A stretch of 10,037 nucleotides of DNA from an uncultured Rhodanobacteraceae bacterium. GTDB taxonomy: Bacteria > Pseudomonadota > Gammaproteobacteria > Xanthomonadales > Rhodanobacteraceae. Of the stretch, positions 5,687 to 10,037 are shown one piece after another; position 1 is the first letter of the stretch; each line of letters opens with the position of its first letter. The DNA lies in assembly GCA_937902695.1 (NCBI GenBank), contig CALFNI010000520.1, positions 1-10,037 on the forward strand, in the 5' to 3' direction. A model generated the notes under the pieces. The model was not told the DNA's origin. It made no database searches and worked only from the letters and a program-made list of their open reading frames with translations. The position numbers were made by a program, and so were the translations under genes.

Positions 5687-7000
5687 TCAGAGCTGCTCGA
5701 GAACGCCCGCGATCGTCGCGGTCATGAAGGTCGCGAGCGATCCGCCGAGCACCGCGCGAAAGCCGAAGCGCGCGAGATCGGCGCGCCGGCTGGGCGCGAG
5801 CCCGCCGATGCCGCCGATCTGGATCGCGATCGACGAGAAGTTCGCGAAGCCGCAGAGCGCGTACGTCGCGATGAGCTGGCTCTGTTGCGTCAGCTGGCCG
5901 AGATGCCTGGACATGTCGACATAAGCGACGAACTCGTTGACGACGACCTTCTCGCCGATGAAGCTTCCGACGAGGTTCGCGTCCTGCCACGGCACGCCGA
6001 TCAGCCATGCGAGCGGCGCGAGCACCCAGCCGAACACCGTCTGCAGCGAGAGCTCGACCGGGCGGCCGGCATTCGCCGAGAGCCACGCGTTGATCGACGC
6101 GCCGCCGTCGCTCCATGCGTGGCCGCCGAGCCACTGGATCGGCGCATTGACGAGCGCGATCAGCGCGATGAATGCGAGCAGCATCGCGCCGACATTGAGC
6201 GCGAGGCGAAGGCCGTCGCCGGCGCCGGTCGCGGCCGCGTCGATGACGTTCGCGGTCGTCTTCTCGACCTCGAGCTTGACCGTGCCGCGCGTCAGCGGCT
6301 CCTCGGTCTCGGGCACGAGGATCTTCGCGAGCATCAGCGTCGCCGGCGCCGCCATGATGCTCGCCGTCAGGAGGTGCTTGGCGAAGAACTGCTTCTGCAC
6401 GGGATCATCGCCGCCGAGAAGGCCGACATACGCGGCCATCACCGAGCCCGCGATGTGCGCCATGCCGCCGATCATGACGGTCATGAGCTCCGACTGCGTC
6501 ATGCGCTCGATGTACGGCTTGATCGTCAGCGGCGCCTCGGTCTGGCCGATGAAGACGCTGGCGCAGACGCTCGTCGTCTCGGCGCCGGAAACGTTCATGA
6601 CTTTCGTGATCACCCACGCCATGCCCTTGACGATCCGCTGCATGACGCCGAGATGGTAAAGCACGCCCGTCAGCGACGCGAAGAAAATGATCGTCGGCAA
6701 CACCTGCACGGCGAAGACGAAGCCGAACTTCGAGGTGTTCATGAAGCTTCCGAAGATGAACTCGGAGCCGACGCGGACGAAATCGAGGAGCTTCACGAAG
6801 CCGAGCGCGATCGCGTTGAACACATCGCTGCCGAACGGCAGCTTCAGCACGAGCGTCGCGAACACCACCTGCAGCGCGACGCCGCTCGCCACGAGCGTCC
6901 AGCTGACCGCACGCTTGTCGTTCGAAAACAGGAACGCGATCCCGACCAACACGGCGAGGCCGAACAGGCCGAAGGCAATGTGGCCGAGCGCTGCGAGCAT
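5687..7000 (-). CDS. nupC: NupC-family concentrative nucleoside transporter
   Basis: This inner-membrane symporter imports nucleosides driven by a proton or sodium gradient. The start is taken at the ATG at 7000 (437 residues), because AGGGGA precedes it with a 5-nt spacer and the first hydrophobic helix begins at once (LGHIAFGLFGLAVLVGIAFLF); an upstream in-frame ATG at 7066 would add a basic, non-membrane stretch. Family marks are the re-entrant motif GQTEAPLTIKPYI (from residue 152), the NVSGAETTSVCASVF stretch before it, and YALCGFANFSSIAIQIGG near the C-terminus, the second substrate-binding motif of the CNT family. About eight hydrophobic helices plus hairpins are visible. The kinase gene follows downstream on the same strand. 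The nucleoside preference and the coupling ion cannot be read with confidence. Confidence 0.93.
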   Translation of the reverse strand: MLAALGHIAFGLFGLAVLVGIAFLFSNDKRAVSWTLVASGVALQVVFATLVLKLPFGSDVFNAIALGFVKLLDFVRVGSEFIFGSFMNTSKFGFVFAVQVLPTIIFFASLTGVLYHLGVMQRIVKGMAWVITKVMNVSGAETTSVCASVFIGQTEAPLTIKPYIERMTQSELMTVMIGGMAHIAGSVMAAYVGLLGGDDPVQKQFFAKHLLTASIMAAPATLMLAKILVPETEEPLTRGTVKLEVEKTTANVIDAAATGAGDGLRLALNVGAMLLAFIALIALVNAPIQWLGGHAWSDGGASINAWLSANAGRPVELSLQTVFGWVLAPLAWLIGVPWQDANLVGSFIGEKVVVNEFVAYVDMSRHLGQLTQQSQLIATYALCGFANFSSIAIQIGGIGGLAPSRRADLARFGFRAVLGGSLATFMTATIAGVLEQL

Positions 7001-7005
7001 TCCGA

Positions 7006-7011
7006 TCCCCT
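7006..7011 (-). promoter_or_regulatory. Ribosome-binding site that fixes the transporter start
   Basis: AGGGGA on the minus strand lies five bases before the ATG at 7000. It supports this start over the longer frame beginning at 7066, whose extra residues are arginine- and proline-rich and unlike a transporter N-terminus. Confidence 0.65.
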
Positions 7012-7142
7012 GCCGGCGTGGCGCCGGAACGTGGCGAGCGTAGAGCGGCGGCGGAGCCGCGCGCAAGGCGACCCAGGAATCGATGCAGTGCGGCCGTCGG
7101 ATGCCGGATGTCCGGCGCGGGACCGGGTCTCGTAAGTACCGC

Positions 7143-7148
7143 TAGAAT
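7143..7148 (+). promoter_or_regulatory. Candidate -10 box (TAGAAT) for the hydroxylase gene
   Basis: GCTAGAAT lies in the 167-bp divergent region between the transporter and the hydroxylase genes. TAGAAT matches five of six bases of the -10 consensus, and transcription would begin about 13 nt before the ATG at 7168, just ahead of the GGAGG at 7157-7161. No good -35 box is seen at 16-18 nt spacing. Nothing else was recognised in the divergent region. Confidence 0.3.
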
Positions 7149-7167
7149 TGCGGCCGGGAGGGTCCAG

Positions 7168-8397
7168 ATGACAGCGACAAAGCCTGCGGCGGCGCGCCCG
7201 TCGGTCAGCCGCGTGCCGTACACGATCGGCAACGCCGTGAAAAAGCCCGTCGAGGCGGTGCGGTCTGCCGTCGACGATACGGCAGCGATGCTCGGCGGCA
7301 GCGGCGCGCTGCGCTTCGGTCAGGGCGTCATCGCGACCGTCATCGCGCTCACGCTCGGCGCGCTTTGCCTTCTCGCCGTACTCGCATTCCATTTTCCGGA
7401 ATACCTGACGACACCGGAGCTGCGCCACCAATATTCGGTCGACACGCTACGGCAGCTGCTGCTCGTCGGATTGCTCGTCGCCGGCGGGCTTTCGCTCGCG
7501 TGCGTCGTGCTGGGCATCCGCCGCAACGTCAATCTGGTGTCGTTCGCGCTCGTGATTGTCGCGGTCGCGCTCGGCGGCTCGCGCGTGCCGGTCGGCAATT
7601 TTCCGGACGACACGCCGTACATCGGGCTCGACTGGTTCATCCTCGACCTGCTCGGCTCGACGCTGATCTTCATCGTGCTCGAGAAGCTCTTTCCGTTGTA
7701 TCGCGAGCAGCTCGTATTCCGGCGCGAGTGGCAGACTGATCTCAAGCACTTCGCCGTCAATCATTTCCTCGTCGGCCTGATCCTGCTGACCGTGAACTTC
7801 ACGATCCATCATGGCTTCGCGTGGATGGTCAATCACGATTTCCAGCTCGCGGTGCAGGGCATTCCGTTCGTATGGCAGCTCCTGCTGTGCATCCTCGTCG
7901 CCGATCTCTCGCAGTACTGGACGCATCGCGCGTACCACGAGATTCCGTTCCTGTGGAAGTTCCACGCCGTGCACCACAGCGCAAAGACGATGGACTGGCT
8001 CGCCGGCTCGCGCCAGCATGTATTCGAGATCATCGCGACGCGCGTGCTCGTGCTCGCGCCGCTGTTCGTGCTCGGTTTTCGCGAGGGCGTGGTCAACGCC
8101 TACATCATCATCGTCGGCTTCCAGGCCGTGCTGAATCACGCGAACGTGCACGTGCCGTGGGGACCGCTGCGCTATCTCATCGTCACGCCGGATTTTCATC
8201 ACTGGCACCACTCGTCCGATACCGAGGCGATCGACCGCAACTACGCGGCGCACTATGCGTTTCTGGATTATCTGTTTGGAACGGCGGTGAAATCGGAGAA
8301 GCGGTTGCCGGAGAAGTATGGCGTCGTCGGCGACTACATGCCGGATAGGTGGGTGGCGCAGCAGGCGTTTCCTTTTAGGGCGAAGGCGGTGTCGTAG
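7168..8397 (+). CDS. Membrane fatty acid hydroxylase / sterol desaturase-family protein
   Basis: This is an integral membrane di-iron enzyme of the fatty acid hydroxylase superfamily (PF04116), whose members hydroxylate or desaturate lipids, sterols, carotenoids or alkyl chains. The start is the ATG at 7168 (409 residues), with GGAGG six bases upstream; the open frame before it is not membrane-like. After about 45 polar residues come roughly four helices in the first half, then the catalytic core. The histidine clusters are H253-RAY-H257, H266-AV-H269-H270, H324 and H328 in HANVH, and H344-H345-W-H347-H348, matching the HX3H, HX2HH and HX2HH pattern of the superfamily. DRNYAAHY follows the last cluster, as in many bacterial members. 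It is transcribed away from the transporter and converges on the secreted protein gene. The substrate cannot be told from sequence; no partner reductase is seen nearby. Confidence 0.9.
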   Translation: MTATKPAAARPSVSRVPYTIGNAVKKPVEAVRSAVDDTAAMLGGSGALRFGQGVIATVIALTLGALCLLAVLAFHFPEYLTTPELRHQYSVDTLRQLLLVGLLVAGGLSLACVVLGIRRNVNLVSFALVIVAVALGGSRVPVGNFPDDTPYIGLDWFILDLLGSTLIFIVLEKLFPLYREQLVFRREWQTDLKHFAVNHFLVGLILLTVNFTIHHGFAWMVNHDFQLAVQGIPFVWQLLLCILVADLSQYWTHRAYHEIPFLWKFHAVHHSAKTMDWLAGSRQHVFEIIATRVLVLAPLFVLGFREGVVNAYIIIVGFQAVLNHANVHVPWGPLRYLIVTPDFHHWHHSSDTEAIDRNYAAHYAFLDYLFGTAVKSEKRLPEKYGVVGDYMPDRWVAQQAFPFRAKAVS

Positions 8398-8409
8398 CGC
8401 GCACGCAAG

Positions 8410-8435
8410 AAAGGGTGGGCGCAGGCCCACCCTTT
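8410..8435. terminator. Bidirectional intrinsic terminator-like hairpin
   Basis: AAAGGGTGGGC (8410-8420), loop GCAG, GCCCACCCTTT (8425-8435) is a perfect 11-bp stem with a 4-nt loop. It lies 13 bp after the hydroxylase stop and 16 bp from the stop of the convergent secreted-protein gene. T-runs are short: TTTGAATC on the plus strand and TTTCTTGC on the minus strand. It probably ends transcription from both sides, better on the minus strand. Confidence 0.8.
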
Positions 8436-8450
8436 GAATCTCAACTGCGA

Positions 8451-8975
8451 TCACTCGTAAGTAATCTGCAGCCCATCTACTCGCGCTCCCTCTGCTACCC
8501 GCACGATGACGGTATATAAATTACCCATCTGCACGACGAACGCGTCCGGATAGGTTTTTCCCACCTGCGCCATCAGTTTCGTCGTCGCAACGGTTCCGCC
8601 CGGGACAGGTGTGGTCGAGTCCCAGAAGAACATAGAGCTAGGGCTGTAAGGCGGAAAGGTCTGGCGAATATCGAGGTACGTTTGGATATAGGGATCCGCG
8701 AAATTACCCGTGTCCGCGTGGATCACGGCGATCTGCTTGATCGTATGACCCACGGGAATCGTAAGAGGAAAACCAACTTCGCAATATGTTGCCGCTTGAG
8801 ATGCAGTGAATGAAATACCCGGCGGACCGACATAGCAATAGAAATCCGGATCGCCAGCGGCCGGATTCGCCGCCGACGCGGGAATGTACAGAGTGTCGGT
8901 GGCAAACGCGGGAGTGACGAACAGGGCGCTGAGCATAGCGAGAGATGCGCTCAGGACCCGCAGACTGATTTTCAT
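8451..8975 (-). CDS. Secreted protein of unknown function
   Basis: I do not recognise this 174-residue protein. The first 25 residues are a clear Sec signal peptide: K3 and R6, hydrophobic LSASLAMLSALFV, then cleavage after AFA before TDTLY. The mature part is about 149 residues, poor in charge and rich in Pro, Thr, Tyr and Phe, with alternating hydrophobic stretches that suggest a beta-sandwich. Its only two mature cysteines, C47 and C65, could form one disulfide. It has no lipobox or membrane anchor. AGAGGA lies four bases before the ATG at 8975. Base and codon use look less GC-biased than in the neighbours (CAA, GTA, ATA-rich flanks), which may mean transfer or weak selection. It ends at a shared terminator. 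It is an ordinary exported protein by its features, but its role is unknown. Confidence 0.75.
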   Translation of the reverse strand: MKISLRVLSASLAMLSALFVTPAFATDTLYIPASAANPAAGDPDFYCYVGPPGISFTASQAATYCEVGFPLTIPVGHTIKQIAVIHADTGNFADPYIQTYLDIRQTFPPYSPSSMFFWDSTTPVPGGTVATTKLMAQVGKTYPDAFVVQMGNLYTVIVRVAEGARVDGLQITYE

Positions 8976-9263
8976 GAAATCCTCTCAACAATAAGGTTGC
9001 CTCGACAGAAGTCGAGGATCGAATGGATTGAGGCGTGCCGCACTGCCTCACGTTTCAGGAGCGAACCGATGCTCCGGTTAGCTAAGTACGTGGCTAGCCC
9101 GGAAAGCGGACAACTCCTCGCATTCGGGCGACCGAGGTTGCGATCCGATCAAGATTTGGGTCGCAGCCGACCTGAGCGAAGCCCGGTGTCAATCGAACGC
9201 TGCGAATTACGTCACTGCTACAATTCCGTTCTTTTCCCGACGCCTCCCTGAGCGGCTGCCGCC
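8976..9263. other. Hairpin-rich intergenic region with lower GC
   Basis: This 288-bp divergent region has four inverted repeats close together: CCTCGAC-AGAA-GTCGAGG (9000-9017), TGAGGCGTG with CAC-T-GCCTCA (9029-9050), GGAGC with GCTCC (9058-9075), and GGTTAGC with GCTAGCC (9076-9099, one G-U on the plus strand). AGGAG (9057-9061) can also pair with CTCCT (9114-9118) to enclose the last two. It could be the leader of the secreted-protein gene on the minus strand, a small RNA, or decayed sequence. It matches no riboswitch I know. The part from about 9130 to the start at 9264 carries a promoter candidate. Confidence 0.5.
9216..9224 (+). promoter_or_regulatory. Candidate extended -10 promoter (TGCTACAAT) for the oxidoreductase gene
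   Basis: TGCTACAAT has the TGn extension and a five-of-six match to TATAAT. Transcription would begin near 9231, leaving about 33 nt before the ATG at 9264. No good -35 box lies 17 nt upstream (AACGCT), which an extended -10 can tolerate. It is the best promoter candidate in the window. Confidence 0.45.
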
Positions 9264-10037
9264 ATGTCCGTACCTACAACCGTCCTCGCGCCACCCATCG
9301 ACCGCGACTACACCCTCGACCACAAATACACCCGCACCACCGGCCGCATTTACCTCTCCGGCGTCCAGGCCCTCGTCCGCCTCCCGCTGATGCAGCAGAT
9401 GCGCGACCGCGCCGCCGGCATCAACACGGCCGGCTTCATCTCGGGCTATCGCGGCTCGCCGCTCGGCGGCTTCGACCTCGAGCTCTGGAAGGCGAAGAAG
9501 CATCTCAAAGCCTCGAACATCGAGTTCACGCCGGGCCTCAACGAAGATCTCGGCGCGACGATGGTCTGGGGCACGCAGCAGGCGAACCTTTTTCCCGGCG
9601 CGAAGTACGACGGCGTGTTCGCGATGTGGTACGGCAAGGGCCCGGGCGTCGATCGCTGCGGCGATGTGTTCAAGCATGGCAACGCGGCGGGTACCTCGAA
9701 GCACGGTGGCGTGCTGGCGCTCGCGGCGGACGATCATGCGTGCCGCTCGTCGACATTGCCGCACGGATCGGAGCTCGAGTTCGTCTCGGCGATGATGCCG
9801 GTGCTGAATCCGGCCGGCGTGCAGGACATCCTCGACATGGGTCTGCTCGGCTGGGCGATGTCGCGCTTCACGGGGCGCTGGGTCGGTTTCAAGACGATCG
9901 CGGAAACGGTCGAGTCGAGCGCGAGCGTCGTCGTCGATCCGCACCAGCTCGATATCGTCGTGCCGACTGATTTCATGCTGCCGCCGGGCGGCCTCAACAT
10001 CCGCTGGCCCGATCCGCCGCTCGTGCAGGAAGCGCGT
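9264..10037 (+). CDS. Indolepyruvate ferredoxin oxidoreductase, N-terminal part (runs past the window end)
   Basis: The family oxidises indolepyruvate and other aryl-pyruvates from aromatic amino acid transamination to aryl-acetyl-CoA, using thiamine diphosphate and iron-sulfur clusters and passing electrons to ferredoxin. Proteobacteria often have a single fused protein of roughly 1,150 residues; 258 codons are visible here. The ATG at 9264 is the first in-frame start after a TGA at 9249-9251, and no strong Shine-Dalgarno is present. The motifs YTRTTGRIYLSGVQALVRLP, SGYRGSPLGGFD (60-71), TPGLNEDLGATMVWGTQQ (with E94, possibly the thiamine-contacting Glu) and MWYGKGPGVDRCGDVFKHGN followed by LALAADDHACRSSTLPHGSE are typical of the thiamine-binding domain of the fused form. 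Its C-terminal domains lie outside the window, so completeness cannot be checked. The preceding structured region and extended -10 suggest its own promoter. Confidence 0.93.
   Translation, partial: MSVPTTVLAPPIDRDYTLDHKYTRTTGRIYLSGVQALVRLPLMQQMRDRAAGINTAGFISGYRGSPLGGFDLELWKAKKHLKASNIEFTPGLNEDLGATMVWGTQQANLFPGAKYDGVFAMWYGKGPGVDRCGDVFKHGNAAGTSKHGGVLALAADDHACRSSTLPHGSELEFVSAMMPVLNPAGVQDILDMGLLGWAMSRFTGRWVGFKTIAETVESSASVVVDPHQLDIVVPTDFMLPPGGLNIRWPDPPLVQEAR

Noticed and set aside
5501..7135. Plus-strand open frame of 544 codons antisense to the transporter
   Set aside because: It is charged low-complexity sequence, while the minus strand encodes a clear membrane transporter.
9000..9118. Known riboswitch or tRNA in the hairpin cluster
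   Set aside because: I compared it with the c-di-GMP-I riboswitch consensus and the tRNA T-arm and found no convincing match on either strand.
8997..9251. Possible 84-residue plus-strand gene from a TTG start
   Set aside because: There is no ribosome-binding site, no recognisable motif, and it overlaps the hairpins and the promoter candidate.

Overview
This is a GC-rich stretch of a Gram-negative proteobacterial chromosome. The LpxO-type lipid A hydroxylase implies an outer membrane. The fused indolepyruvate oxidoreductase, the delta-60 repeat protein ending in a VFANGFD-type tail, the long TrpS and the two palindromic repeat families together suggest a gammaproteobacterium of the Xanthomonadales/Lysobacterales kind. 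That placement is inference; a betaproteobacterium is not excluded.

Layout. Positions 1-1821 (+) hold the 3' two-thirds of trpS, then lpxO. An 85-bp palindromic repeat fills the convergent gap between lpxO and dusB. Positions 1910-7000 (-) hold, in transcription order, a concentrative nucleoside transporter (7000-5687), a 329-bp gap with a paired palindromic repeat, a ribokinase-family sugar kinase (5357-4377), a secreted delta-60 repeat protein (4324-2915) and dusB (2905-1910). Positions 7168-8397 (+) hold a membrane fatty acid hydroxylase/sterol desaturase-family enzyme, divergent from the transporter. A perfect 11-bp stem at 8410-8435 separates it from a convergent orphan secreted protein (8975-8451, -). 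A hairpin-rich intergenic stretch (8976-9263) follows, then the first 258 codons of an indolepyruvate ferredoxin oxidoreductase (9264 to the window edge, +).

How the genes fit together. The transporter and kinase make a plausible nucleoside/ribose salvage pair: uptake of nucleosides, release of ribose by an enzyme not in this window, then phosphorylation to ribose 5-phosphate. lpxO and the hydroxylase are both iron oxygenases acting on lipids or at the membrane, but they are not adjacent and no joint pathway is evident. dusB and trpS serve tRNA modification and charging. The two secreted proteins have no known function.

No CRISPR array, prophage, transposase, toxin-antitoxin pair or defence island was seen. 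Most of the window is ordinary housekeeping and accessory metabolism. The points worth checking are a possible leaderless dusB, the conserved tail of the delta-60 protein, the divergent ribose-site residue of the kinase, the orphan secreted protein with its structured upstream region, and the two repeat families.
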